Of a stretch of 64,000 bases of DNA, positions 8,418-15,944 are shown piece after piece. The stretch covers positions 4,529,501 through 4,593,500 of the forward strand of contig NZ_JALJWF010000001.1 of the NCBI RefSeq assembly GCF_024168645.1, in the 5' to 3' direction. This stretch comes from Pseudomonas sp. GGS8 (GTDB taxonomy: Bacteria; Pseudomonadota; Gammaproteobacteria; Pseudomonadales; Pseudomonadaceae). Under the pieces are notes generated by a model, which did no database searches, had not been told where the DNA came from, and saw only the letters and a list, made by a program, of their open reading frames with translations. The position numbers and the translations under genes are program-made. Position 1 is the first letter of the stretch; every line of letters starts with the position of its first letter.

Positions 8418-9133
8418 TGACGTCTCGGTTGCGGGTCGAAGCCGTACTCTTCGATTTGGATGGGACCCTGGTCGATACCTTGCCTGACATCACCTGGTGC
8501 TTGAACCAAGTGCTGTTCGAACACGGTTGCCCGGCGCTGACCGCGCAAACAGTGCGCGGTCACATCGGCGGCGGCACCACGGCGATGATCGAGCGAGTTG
8601 CCACGCAGTTTGGTGTCGCTGATGCGCTCGCCATGCACCAGCGCTATGTAGCGCTCTACCAAAACAACCTGGTTCAATTTTCCCGGCCATTCAGCGGCGT
8701 ATTGGAATTGCTCGAAGGCTGTCGCCAGTTGGAAGTGCCGCTAGCTATCGTCACCAACAAGGCTGACAAAATGGCCCGGCAAGTCGCCGATGCACTGCTT
8801 CCACAGAATACCTTCGGGACGATTCTGGGGCATCGCGCGGGCAGGGCGCTCAAGCCTCAGCCGGATGTGGCATGGGAAGCCGCCCGGCGATTGTCGGCTG
8901 ATCCGCACCACTGCTTGTTCGTCGGTGACACCGAGATCGACCTGCAAACCGCGCGTGCCGCAGGCATGCACTCGGCGGCGGTCACTTGGGGGTATGGCAT
9001 GCCCTCTACATTGCAGGCCCAGGCCCCGAACTTCTGCTGTGAACACCCGGCCGAATTGCTGCGCATTTTGCAGCAAGCCTGCGGGGCTGCGCATGCATTC
9101 ACCGAGCATGGCGACACCGTTAAATCCTATTGA
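8414..9133 (+). CDS. HAD-family hydrolase, phosphoglycolate-phosphatase-like
   Basis: The 239-residue protein shows the haloacid dehalogenase fold: motif I LFDLDGTLVDT near residues 10-20 (nucleophile and acid/base Asp), a Thr-Asn motif II (AIVTNKADK), a Lys (LKPQP) and motif IV GDTEIDLQTARAAG. This is closest to the Gph/phosphoglycolate phosphatase group with an alpha-helical cap. The start ATG at 8414 overlaps the stop of the isonitrile synthase gene, a sign of coupled translation. Inside an isonitrile cluster it may remove a phosphate from the ribulose-5-phosphate-derived by-product or from a phosphorylated intermediate; this role is inference. Confidence 0.87.
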   Translation: MMTSRLRVEAVLFDLDGTLVDTLPDITWCLNQVLFEHGCPALTAQTVRGHIGGGTTAMIERVATQFGVADALAMHQRYVALYQNNLVQFSRPFSGVLELLEGCRQLEVPLAIVTNKADKMARQVADALLPQNTFGTILGHRAGRALKPQPDVAWEAARRLSADPHHCLFVGDTEIDLQTARAAGMHSAAVTWGYGMPSTLQAQAPNFCCEHPAELLRILQQACGAAHAFTEHGDTVKSY

Positions 9134-9160
9134 TACACACACCCTCAAGGAAATTGTTCT

Positions 9161-10921
9161 ATGGAACATAGAGATGCCTGGATCGCTGCCGTCAGCGATT
9201 TGCTGGCCGGTTATCTGCTCAAAGGCACGGATGATTGTTTCGACACACAAGGCAGGGCACATCTGGCGCTTCGATTGGGGCACTGCTTCGATCAGGGCCT
9301 GCCAGTGCGTCTGGTTTTGCCAGGCTTTCCCTGCAAGTCGCCGAACGCCAGCGACCAGACCTTCGGCGTGCTGCCGGACTACGGCGAGGTCATGGCCATC
9401 GAGCGTCTCGACCAACTCGGCCAAGCCATCGCCGCGTTGCACGCACCGGGCTGCGTGGTGTCGATCCTCAGCGACGGCACGACCTTCAATGACATCGTCG
9501 GCGTGGCCGACGACGTTCGCGCTGCCTACAACCGGGCGTTGCGTGAACTGTGCACCACCCACACGATTGAGTGGGTTAGCATGGAAGACCTGTTTCCCCA
9601 GGCCCAAAGTGCCGAGTCGGTTCGCGCCAGCCTGATCAAGCAGGCCCGTTTACCGTGGAAAAACCTTGGTGAGCTGATCGAGCAGAGCCGCGACGATGAA
9701 TCCCTCAGCCGGGCGCATGACAACCTCTGCAGTCACCTCTACAACGATCTGCGTCTGTGCCGCGAAGACGGGCAGAGCGAGGACGAGTACCTGCAACAAA
9801 TCAACTTCAAAGCCTATCAAATGATGTATCGCGGGCACGCATTGAACGCGGCAGTGGACCGCTTCTTCGGCGATGACATTCGCTTGTCGGTCCATCAATA
9901 CAGCAATGCCGGACCCAAATTCACCTTCGGCCTGGCCGAAGGGCTGACCCGCGCGGACAGCCCCTGGCACGCCGTGCCTGTGTGCAACCTCGATGGTAGC
10001 CAAACCCTTCGTACCCGCGCCCAAGTCGACCTCGACCACCATGTGCTGGTCACCTATGAAGGGCGGCCATGGCTCTACCATCAAACAGAAAACCCGCAGG
10101 CCCAAGGCTTCGAGTACGAACTGCAAAAACTTCCGCTGTTTGGCCTGATGGTACGAGACCCGTTGGGGCTGGGTTTCGAACGACTGTCCACCGGCCTGCT
10201 GGAAGCTCTGGTGGAAACCTTCGGTTTCGTCTGCCTCAAAGGCTGCCGTTTCGACGACCAGGATAGCTTTGCTCGCAGCTGCGAACGCTTCGGCACGCTC
10301 TACGAATGGGCCTTCGGTGCCGTCCACGTGGTCAAGCCTGCGGACAAACCCCAAGGCGTGGTGCACTCGCTGGAGAAAACACCGTTGCACTGGGACCTGA
10401 ACATGCTGCCCGACAGCGACGCACAGGTTCAGCGCAACCCGAAATTCTGCGCCAGCAAATTCATGCTGTACTGCAAGACCGCGCCGCAGCCGGGCGAGGG
10501 CCAGACCACTGTCGTCGACAGCCGCAACGTACTGCGCAAAGTCGGGCAGCAAGTCGCCCGACAATGGCAGGGCGTGAACATCACCTACTACACCAAAATG
10601 ACCTACTTCGGCGGCTCGCCGCGCATGTACAGCCTGGTGGACCATCATCCCCGCAGCGGCGAGCTCATCCTGCGCTACCAAGAGGGCACCGACTCGACAT
10701 TGCAGACCTTGAGCCAGTCAGTGCAGGACCATGACGAGCAGGCTCAGCAGACGTTGCTGGAACAGGTCAATGCGCTGGTTTATGACCCGGAGTGTCTGAT
10801 TGCTCATCAATGGAGTGAGGGGGATCTGGTGCTGATCGACAACTATCGGACGTTGCATGGGCGGCTGCCGATGTCGGCGGGTTCTTCGTCGCGGGAGTTG
10901 TGGCGGGTGCAGGTTTACTGA
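9161..10921 (+). CDS. Fusion of PvcA-type isonitrile synthase and PvcB/TauD-type Fe(II)/2-oxoglutarate oxygenase
   Basis: The 586-residue protein has two parts. Residues 1-310 resemble the neighbouring PvcA-like synthase (LVLPGFPCKSPN near 51, LSDGTTFNDIVGV near 108). Residues about 325-586 are a TauD/TfdA-family oxygenase with the iron facial triad His410-Trp-Asp412 and His566 (TLHGR), followed by an Arg for 2-oxoglutarate. In known pathways PvcA and PvcB are separate enzymes; PvcB oxidatively desaturates or decarboxylates the isonitrile amino acid to a vinyl isonitrile. A start at ATG 9161 has AAGGAA upstream. The gene follows the HAD gene by 27 bp and ends before a strong terminator. Having both a free synthase and a synthase fused to an oxygenase is unusual for bacteria. 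Confidence 0.85.
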   Translation: MEHRDAWIAAVSDLLAGYLLKGTDDCFDTQGRAHLALRLGHCFDQGLPVRLVLPGFPCKSPNASDQTFGVLPDYGEVMAIERLDQLGQAIAALHAPGCVVSILSDGTTFNDIVGVADDVRAAYNRALRELCTTHTIEWVSMEDLFPQAQSAESVRASLIKQARLPWKNLGELIEQSRDDESLSRAHDNLCSHLYNDLRLCREDGQSEDEYLQQINFKAYQMMYRGHALNAAVDRFFGDDIRLSVHQYSNAGPKFTFGLAEGLTRADSPWHAVPVCNLDGSQTLRTRAQVDLDHHVLVTYEGRPWLYHQTENPQAQGFEYELQKLPLFGLMVRDPLGLGFERLSTGLLEALVETFGFVCLKGCRFDDQDSFARSCERFGTLYEWAFGAVHVVKPADKPQGVVHSLEKTPLHWDLNMLPDSDAQVQRNPKFCASKFMLYCKTAPQPGEGQTTVVDSRNVLRKVGQQVARQWQGVNITYYTKMTYFGGSPRMYSLVDHHPRSGELILRYQEGTDSTLQTLSQSVQDHDEQAQQTLLEQVNALVYDPECLIAHQWSEGDLVLIDNYRTLHGRLPMSAGSSSRELWRVQVY

Positions 10922-10950
10922 TTGTTGTTGTCAGAGTCGGAGCAGGAAGC

Positions 10951-10978
10951 AGAAAAACCGCAGTAATGCGGTTTTTCT
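10951..10978 (+). terminator. Rho-independent terminator of the isonitrile cluster (bidirectional)
   Basis: A 12-bp perfect stem (AGAAAAACCGCA / TGCGGTTTTTCT) with a GTAA loop, flanked by T runs on both strands. It can also stop transcription of the minus-strand gene that ends at 10994. Confidence 0.9.
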
Positions 10979-10993
10979 ACGACTGAAATTTAA

Positions 10994-11287
10994 TCACTGC
11001 CCCTTGGGCGTATCGAACCCACGTTGCTCAATCACCCGAAACACATCACTCACATCCTGAACCAGGATCCGGGCGATATTGGTGACGGTGTTGATGTCGT
11101 GTTCGGCATAGTCGGGGAGGCTGGTGCAGGCCATAAGGTTCAGGTATTTGAGGACGGCATTGAGGCGTTCGCTGAGGCAGCTGTGGAGTTCGCGTATCGG
11201 GGCGTCGGCGTCGATGAGGAGGACGGGGTGGTCGGTGGCGAAGTGGGACATGGGGGTGTAGTGGCGGAGCGGGTTTTGAGTCGTCAT
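10994..11287 (-). CDS. Small conserved Pseudomonas protein (DUF3077/DUF6124-like)
   Basis: The 97-residue protein starts at ATG 11287 (MTTQNPLRHY); the frame is open upstream, but there the sequence is not protein-like. It is soluble and mostly helical, with no signal peptide. The pattern of a variable N-terminus, a short beta segment (HPVLLIDADAPI) and two amphipathic helices resembles the small DUF3077/DUF6124 proteins found in many copies in Pseudomonas genomes; that assignment is tentative. It is convergent with the isonitrile cluster and shares its terminator. Confidence 0.6.
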   Translation of the reverse strand: MTTQNPLRHYTPMSHFATDHPVLLIDADAPIRELHSCLSERLNAVLKYLNLMACTSLPDYAEHDINTVTNIARILVQDVSDVFRVIEQRGFDTPKGQ

Positions 11288-11793
11288 GGTGTTAATCCTA
11301 ATAAAAGTAGAATTGCCACCGTTCTGCTGCGAAACAAAATGGGTGGCAGCTATGCGCGGGTTCGCAGACCGGAGGATTAACACCAGGACCCGGCAGACCC
11401 GAAGGTCTCCCACGCACAACCGCCATAAAACGATACTCAGCCGGGAGTCGGCCGTGCTTGACGGATCAAGGTGTCAATCTTAAGGGCTGCGAAACCCTAT
11501 CGCCAACCGATGTCAGCGACAGACCCACTCTAGGCAGCGATTTTGGTAGCCGCAACCGAGGTGTAGGACGTTCGGATGGTCATTTCGCAAAGTGGCTTTT
11601 CTCCACTTCATGGCGAAAACGCAGTAAAACCGGGCATCGCAGTGTGTCTGAGGAAACGGGCTAGCAGGTTTTGGGGCTGCTTCGCAGCCCGACGGGAGCA
11701 AGCTCCCTCGCCACAAAGGGCAGATTCCTACATATTTTGCAGACTTCCAAATCATGGCCGCGACGTTACGGCATTTAACCCGAGGAGAGTCCC
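11288..11793. other. Intergenic region with one REP element and no recognised gene
   Basis: The 5' flank of the small protein gene carries several short inverted segments but no credible coding frame. A REP element is at 11673-11716. Confidence 0.5.
11673..11716 (+). repeat. REP-type palindromic element
   Basis: A hairpin GGGGCTGC-TT-CGCAGCCC at 11673-11690 is followed by GGGAGCAAGCTCCCTCGCCA, the form common in the P. fluorescens group. Confidence 0.75.
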
Positions 11794-12216
11794 ATGAGTC
11801 AGACACTGGAACGCGCCATCGCCATCGCCGCTGCGGCGCATGAGGGGCAGGTGGACAAGGGCGGGGCGCCTTACATTCTGCATCCGCTGAAGGTCATGCT
11901 GCGGGTGAACACGCTGGAAGAGCGCATCGTCGCGGTGTTGCATGACGTGGTCGAGGACTGTGGCATCAGCTTCGCCGATCTGCGCAAGGAAGGCTTCAGC
12001 GAAACGGTGCTGACGGCGATTGCGTCGGTGACCAAGGTGCCGGGCGAGTCTTATGAGGCGTTCGTCGAGCGCGCGGCGCAGAACCCGATCGGGCGGGTGG
12101 TGAAGCTGGCCGATCTGGAAGAGAACAGCGACTTGTCGCGGATTGCGCAGCCGTCCTGGGAGGATCTGGAGCGTGTTGAGAAGTATCGGCGGGCGATGGG
12201 GGTGTTGCGTTCGTAG
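11794..12216 (+). CDS. HD-domain protein, MESH1/SpoT-hydrolase-like
   Basis: The 140-residue protein is a single HD domain of the (p)ppGpp-hydrolase type: an early His (AAHEGQVDKGG), the HD pair in AVLHDVVEDC and the Asp in KLADLEENSD, all metal ligands in SpoT and metazoan MESH1. No synthetase, TGS or ACT domain is attached, so it is a stand-alone small hydrolase candidate that could degrade ppGpp or another nucleotide such as NADPH, as reported for MESH1. ATG 11794 follows GAGGAGAG. It is monocistronic, with a terminator at 12290. Confidence 0.82.
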   Translation: MSQTLERAIAIAAAAHEGQVDKGGAPYILHPLKVMLRVNTLEERIVAVLHDVVEDCGISFADLRKEGFSETVLTAIASVTKVPGESYEAFVERAAQNPIGRVVKLADLEENSDLSRIAQPSWEDLERVEKYRRAMGVLRS

Positions 12217-12289
12217 TGAGTGTTGGCACCGGGTGCCGGCGCGAGTGCCGATCATTCCGGGATTTGCGGAGGGAGTTCCAGCCCGAAAT

Positions 12290-12318
12290 GACAAGCCCCA
12301 AATCATCAGGGCTTTGTC
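12290..12318 (+). terminator. Terminator hairpin
   Basis: GACAAGCCCC pairs with GGGCTTTGTC across an AAATCATCA-type loop, with one bulge. The T run is inside the right arm. It lies between the HD gene and the convergent PLDc_N remnant. Confidence 0.65.
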
Positions 12319-12365
12319 GTTTGAAATTGCGCAGTTCTCAGATCGTTACCACACGCCGTCCGGCG

Positions 12366-12583
12366 TTATTGTCTGGCCTGCTGTGAGTGCGGGGTCTTGG
12401 CAATGTGCTTCGGTCCCGCCAAGGCCCATGCGATCAGCCCGAACAGCGGCACAAACACGATCACCACGATCCACACCAGTTTGTTGCTCGATTTGCCCTC
12501 GGCTTACGCACCCTGTTGATCGCCCACAACTCAATCAGCAAAAGTACTGCTGCGAGTACGATCCAGATTGTTTCGATTTGCAT
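12366..12583 (-). pseudogene. PLDc_N-domain small membrane protein, frameshifted
   Basis: An excellent ribosome binding site (CAGGAGG) precedes ATG 12583. The frame begins MQIETIWIVLAAVLLL and IELWAINRV, the first transmembrane segment of the phospholipase D-nuclease N-terminal (PLDc_N) family, then runs into a stop. The second half (WIVVIVFVPLFGLIAWALAG) is intact in another frame and ends at 12366. The start-to-stop length, 218 bases, is one base short of a multiple of three, so a single-base deletion near 12510 would explain it. Family members are about 70 residues with two membrane spans. The gene is either a recent pseudogene, a sequencing error, or a case of programmed frameshifting. 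Confidence 0.8.
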
Positions 12584-12660
12584 GAGTCACCTCCTGATAG
12601 TCATTCAGTTAGGCGAGTGGGGGTGGGCGGGGTTCATTAAATTTGGGGTGGCTTGGGCTT

Positions 12661-12769
12661 AAGATCAAAAGATCGCAATCTTCGGCAGCTCCTTGCCGAT
12701 CGGGTAGGCGTTTGGATTTTGGACAGTCCACGATTTTTCGCTCAACGGTTTTTGAAATCGTGGACCGTC
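12661..12769 (+). repeat. Degenerate REP fragment and a 15-bp inverted repeat
   Basis: A REP remnant (AAGATCAAAAGATCGCAATC...) lies at 12661-12705. It is followed by arms GACAGTCCACGATTT (12722-12736) and AAATCGTGGACCGTC (12755-12769), one mismatch, 18-base loop. A related copy lies beyond the next gene at 13276-13324. Confidence 0.7.
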
Positions 12770-12879
12770 TCGGTGTTTCGCACTCGGTAGCTATTTTGTG
12801 CCCTGGCAGCCTCGCGAGCGGTCTCAACGTGATTCGACTCTGTCTGTCGACTGCCATTGCCTGACCATTGGATTTACGG

Positions 12880-13233
12880 ATGAAACCAACGATGCGACTC
12901 CCGTTCCACGCCAAGAAAATCATTGCCATAACAGCCATGTTCCTGTCTCTCTCTGGTTGTGTCGGGGTGGTGGTGACAACGCCGGAACCGGAAAGAGAAC
13001 GCATGCCCCTGACCTATCAGAAAACAGATGGCGACCTGACTACGCGGGCGTGGTGTGGCGTAACGTTATGGGCGGTGATTGTACCTGTCCCCTTGAAGTT
13101 ACCCGTCTGCAAGCTTCACGAGGGGCAGTCTTTAACATCGTCCTTTTCTGCTTGCGGTCCACTGATGGCCCTGGGACCTATCTCTCAGGGTTATCAGGGA
13201 AATGCCCTGTGTGGGACATTTCACGGCTGGTGA
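12880..13233 (+). CDS. Small putative lipoprotein
   Basis: The product of about 117 residues has a basic start (MKPTMRLPFHAKK), a hydrophobic segment and a lipobox LSLSGC. After the lipidated Cys come a valine-rich stretch and TTPEPERER, then a domain with three more cysteines that was not recognised. Start choice is uncertain: ATG 12880 and TTG 12868 are both in frame, neither with a strong ribosome binding site. The gene stands alone and is bracketed by related inverted repeats at 12722-12769 and 13276-13324, hinting that the segment moved as a unit. Confidence 0.6.
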   Translation: MKPTMRLPFHAKKIIAITAMFLSLSGCVGVVVTTPEPERERMPLTYQKTDGDLTTRAWCGVTLWAVIVPVPLKLPVCKLHEGQSLTSSFSACGPLMALGPISQGYQGNALCGTFHGW

Positions 13234-13275
13234 ACATGACGGTGGTGTTCGAAACTGACGCTCGTGAAATACCGG

Positions 13276-13437
13276 AACAGACCACCATTTCTCCGTTCAA
13301 CGATGTTTGAAATCGTGGACTGTCATGGGCTGAAGATCAAAAGATCCCAGCCTTAGGCCGTTCCTACAAGGGGAACGGCTTGCCGGCGATGGCGTTTTTG
13401 AGGGAGTCTTCGCCGGCAAGCCTGGCTCCTACAGGGT
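13276..13437 (+). repeat. Inverted repeat (second copy) followed by REP/BIME element
   Basis: AACAGACCACCATTT (13276-13290) and AAATCGTGGACTGTC (13310-13324) are a diverged copy of the inverted repeat at 12722-12769. Next is a REP pair, AAGATCAAAAGATCCCAGCC at about 13332 and GCCGGCAAGCCTGGCTCC at about 13413-13430 facing CTTGCCGGCGATGGC. Confidence 0.7.
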
Positions 13438-13618
13438 TAGAGGCTGTTGGCCAGTTTTCCGATAGACAGCCGACGTTTGTAAGCGGTGTCGCGATTCGCC
13501 AGCCACCAGAAGCCCGTCCCGCGGCGTTAGTATTTTTCCATTTACCCATCATTCCCCTTGAAAATAATCAGTCTAAAAACCCCGCCCCAAGCCTCGAACG
13601 GTTTGCTATTCTGAGGTT
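13438..13618. other. Intergenic, possible RpoS-type -10 at the end
   Basis: No gene seen. The segment ends with GCTATTCTGA (CTATTCT at 13606-13612), similar to the extended -10 preferred by RpoS (CTATACT), just before the RNA candidate. No clear -35 is present. Confidence 0.35.
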
Positions 13619-13853
13619 GTAGGTGAAGACGCAGACTGATGCGCAAAGGGATAGCGAGGAGGCGTGGGGCGCGCTCCCAAGGGTACACGGTTAGAAAGAT
13701 CTCCGCGCTGAGATCCAGCCCTTATGCCGTGTGAGGCAGAACAGCCTAAAGCTAAAAATCCTGTTCTGTGAGAGGCCCGATAAACCTTGTAAGCCAGAGA
13801 CCAGCACTGGCCACCTACATCGATTTCCAAAGCCCGCCTTGTGCGGGCTTTTT
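13619..13853 (+). ncRNA. Candidate structured small RNA, about 235 nt
   Basis: The stretch has no coding frame of interest but several local stems: GATCTC/GAGATC at about 13697-13714, CAGAACAG/CTGTTCTG at about 13737-13772, and a strong terminal hairpin with T run at 13829-13853. A possible -10 (TATTCT, 13607-13612) lies just upstream. This is the layout of an independent Pseudomonas small RNA. It does not look like 6S, tmRNA, RNase P, 4.5S, RsmY/Z, CrcZ or PrrF as far as can be judged by eye. Alternatively it is a long leader of the DeoR gene, though the terminator argues against that. Confidence 0.45.
13829..13853 (+). terminator. Rho-independent terminator
   Basis: AAAGCCCGC, short loop CTT, GTGCGGGCTTTTT: a GC-rich stem followed by five Ts. 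Confidence 0.88.
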
Positions 13854-14029
13854 CGTGTTCGCGATTCGTAGCAGCTGCCCAGCCTGCGAGGCTGCGTTCG
13901 GCTGCAAAGCAGTGCGTTGTGATAGGCACCCGGCAAGCCCACTCCCACAGGTTTCATGCCTGGCATGCTGGTTGTGTTCATCCTGATGTTTGGCTAATCT
14001 CGCACAAACACGCAAAAACAGGCATAACC

Positions 14030-14818
14030 ATGCACGCCGAGCATTCCTCCGTCGAACTCCCCCAACTGCGCCGCCAAAAAATCCTGCTGATCCTCGAACG
14101 TGACGGCAAGGTTATGGCTTCTGAGCTGAGCCAGCATTTCGCCGTGTCCGAAGACACCATTCGCCGGGACCTGTCGGAGCTGGCCAGTGCCGGGCTGGTG
14201 CAGCGGGTGCATGGCGGGGCGTTGCCACGACCCAAGGACACGGGCAAGGATTACTTCACCCGGATAAGCGAAACCGACGAGGTGAAAACCCGGTTGGCGC
14301 AACTCGCCGCGCGTCGGGTCAAAGACGGTCAGATCGTGATGTTCGATTCCGGGAGTACCACGTTGCAGATCGCACGCTCGCTGCCTGCGGACATTGTCAT
14401 TACGGCCGTCACTGCGTCGCCGATGATCGCGATCACATTGGCCGAATATAAAGGCATCACAGTGATCGTCGCCGGTGGTCAGCTCAACCCTGCGACGATG
14501 TCTTCCAGCGGGTATGAAACCCAGCGGCTGATTGAGGGTATCAAGGCCGACCTGGTGTTCACCGGGGTCTGTGCCATTCATCCGGAAGTCGGCCTCAGTT
14601 CGTTGCATTTCGATGAGGTGCCGGTGAAACAGGCGATGCTCGCCAGCGCCTCCCACGTAATTGCCGTGACCACCGCGGACAAACTGGGGGCAGTGGAGCC
14701 CTTTGTGGTTGCGCCTTGTGCCCATGTGCATACGCTGATCACCGAGCGTCATGTGGCCTCGGGCAATGTCGAGGATTATCAAAAGCTGGGGATCGAGGTG
14801 GTGCAGGCAGACGCCTGA
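14030..14818 (+). CDS. DeoR-family transcriptional regulator
   Basis: The 262-residue protein has an N-terminal DeoR-type helix-turn-helix (residues about 15-65: RRQKILLILERDG, then ELSQHFAVSEDTIRRDL and the VHGGAL turn) and a C-terminal DeoRC sugar-phosphate sensor domain (FDSGSTTLQIA near 105). Such repressors respond to phosphorylated sugars. ATG 14030 is taken as the start because the helix-turn-helix begins about 12 residues later; the frame is open further upstream but overlaps the terminator. No sugar operon is adjacent, so the target is unknown. Confidence 0.85.
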   Translation: MHAEHSSVELPQLRRQKILLILERDGKVMASELSQHFAVSEDTIRRDLSELASAGLVQRVHGGALPRPKDTGKDYFTRISETDEVKTRLAQLAARRVKDGQIVMFDSGSTTLQIARSLPADIVITAVTASPMIAITLAEYKGITVIVAGGQLNPATMSSSGYETQRLIEGIKADLVFTGVCAIHPEVGLSSLHFDEVPVKQAMLASASHVIAVTTADKLGAVEPFVVAPCAHVHTLITERHVASGNVEDYQKLGIEVVQADA

Positions 14819-14879
14819 ACGTCATCGCGCCCGGCGCAGCATGGGTTACGCTGATAGCTACGACGAGAGGAATGCAGTC

Positions 14880-15116
14880 ATGACTGAGCGCCACGTGATC
14901 CACTCGGAAACGCTATCGAACGGATGCACGATCAAGGTTAAGGCCGAGATATTGAGAGACGGTTCGCTGGGGATGTTCATCGGCGTTTATTGGCCGGATG
15001 GTTCGGCCATCGTTGAGGACAAACACCCCTCACCGCATCTGCTGGATATGGAAGCGGCGATGGAGTGGGCCATCGAAAAAGCCAAAACCATCGGTAACAG
15101 CCAAAGGACGCTATAA
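14880..15116 (+). CDS. Conserved small protein of unknown function
   Basis: The 78-residue protein is soluble and acidic, starting at ATG 14880 with GAGAGGA upstream; ATG 14841 in frame is a longer alternative. The sequence suggests a beta-sheet N-terminal part (CTIKVKAEILRDGSLGMFIG) with a C-terminal helix (MEAAMEWAIEKAK). No family was recognised. It follows the DeoR gene by about 60 bp and could be cotranscribed with it. Confidence 0.6.
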   Translation: MTERHVIHSETLSNGCTIKVKAEILRDGSLGMFIGVYWPDGSAIVEDKHPSPHLLDMEAAMEWAIEKAKTIGNSQRTL

Positions 15117-15240
15117 GGGCCGGCGTTAACTGAATCATTGATCGGCTGGAAGGTCGTATCTGTGGGCTTGAACGCACTGCGATTGAATTCACAGGGAGCG
15201 TCACCTCATCCCCGTAGCTCTGACCTTTTAGGATGTCCAA

Positions 15241-15465
15241 ATGAAGCGCACCGCGATAATGACCCTGGCCATTGCAAGTACTCTCCTGTTGGGAGGCTGC
15301 TGGCCTTACTGGGAAGAGGGAGACAGGTACGATCACGACCACCGCCGAGAATACCGTCGTGACCATGACCGAGGCTATGATCAGCGTGATGATCGAGGAT
15401 ACGATCGCGATTATGATCGTCGTGATGATCGCCGTCGTCACCGTGACAACAATGATGACGATTGA
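15241..15465 (+). CDS. Small Asp/Arg/Tyr-rich lipoprotein
   Basis: The 74-residue product starts at ATG 15241 with AGGA upstream. A basic start, hydrophobic segment and lipobox LLLGGC place the lipidated cysteine at residue 20. The remainder is low-complexity, made of repeated RRDHDRGYD-like units rich in Asp, Arg, His and Tyr, and ends in NNDDD. Such tails are probably disordered and may bind metal or polyanions. It is followed by a stem-loop at 15482-15510. Confidence 0.7.
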   Translation: MKRTAIMTLAIASTLLLGGCWPYWEEGDRYDHDHRREYRRDHDRGYDQRDDRGYDRDYDRRDDRRRHRDNNDDD

Positions 15466-15481
15466 CGCTTGATCACCCGAT

Positions 15482-15510
15482 TTCAGAGCGGGGGGTATTA
15501 CCGCTCTGAA
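15482..15510 (+). terminator. Stem-loop after the small lipoprotein gene
   Basis: TTCAGAGCGG pairs perfectly with CCGCTCTGAA around a GGGGTATTA loop. There is no clear T run, so it may be a stabilising or weakly terminating hairpin. Confidence 0.55.
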
Positions 15511-15530
15511 TGTCCTTGCGAGGTATAACC

Positions 15531-15929
15531 ATGCGTATTCTGACTGGATGTATCGTTCGCCCCCTCAGCCATTGGCTGATTGCAACAGGTATCGCCCTGA
15601 CGGCCATGGCTCTTGATGCCCAGGCCCAAATCCCACCTCAAGCCACTCAGGAAATAAACAGCTTGCTGGACTTTGTCGAGCACAGTGACTGTCGGTTTGT
15701 GCGCAACGGCAGCGAATATCCAGGTACTCAGGCGCGGGCACATCTGCAGAAGAAGCTGGAGTACCTTGAAGAGCAGGACAGGGTGAACAGCGCTGAAGAC
15801 TTCATTGAGCTGGCGGCCACCCAAAGCAGTATGAGTGGCCGCGCCTATGAAGTGCGCTGTGCGACAGGTGTTCAGCCGGCCAGCCTCTGGCTGAAGACCG
15901 AGTTGCAGAGGCAACGTCAGCGTCATTGA
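15531..15929 (+). CDS. DUF5329-family exported protein
   Basis: The 132-residue protein starts at ATG 15531 (GAGGT upstream) and has a signal peptide with probable cleavage at AQA before QIPPQ. The mature part carries the features of the DUF5329 family: helices around EINSLLDFVEHSDCRFVRNG, a GxxY-P element, a Lys-rich helix and a C-terminal cysteine (YEVRC) that can pair with the Cys near the SDC motif. The family is periplasmic in proteobacteria and has no known function. It is convergent with chrA, only 15 bp apart. Confidence 0.75.
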   Translation: MRILTGCIVRPLSHWLIATGIALTAMALDAQAQIPPQATQEINSLLDFVEHSDCRFVRNGSEYPGTQARAHLQKKLEYLEEQDRVNSAEDFIELAATQSSMSGRAYEVRCATGVQPASLWLKTELQRQRQRH

Positions 15930-15944
15930 TTGTCTTGTCGGGCG

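Noticed and set aside
13619..13853. 6S RNA, tmRNA or RNase P RNA
   Set aside because: None of the conserved sequence blocks of these RNAs was found, so only a generic RNA candidate is reported.
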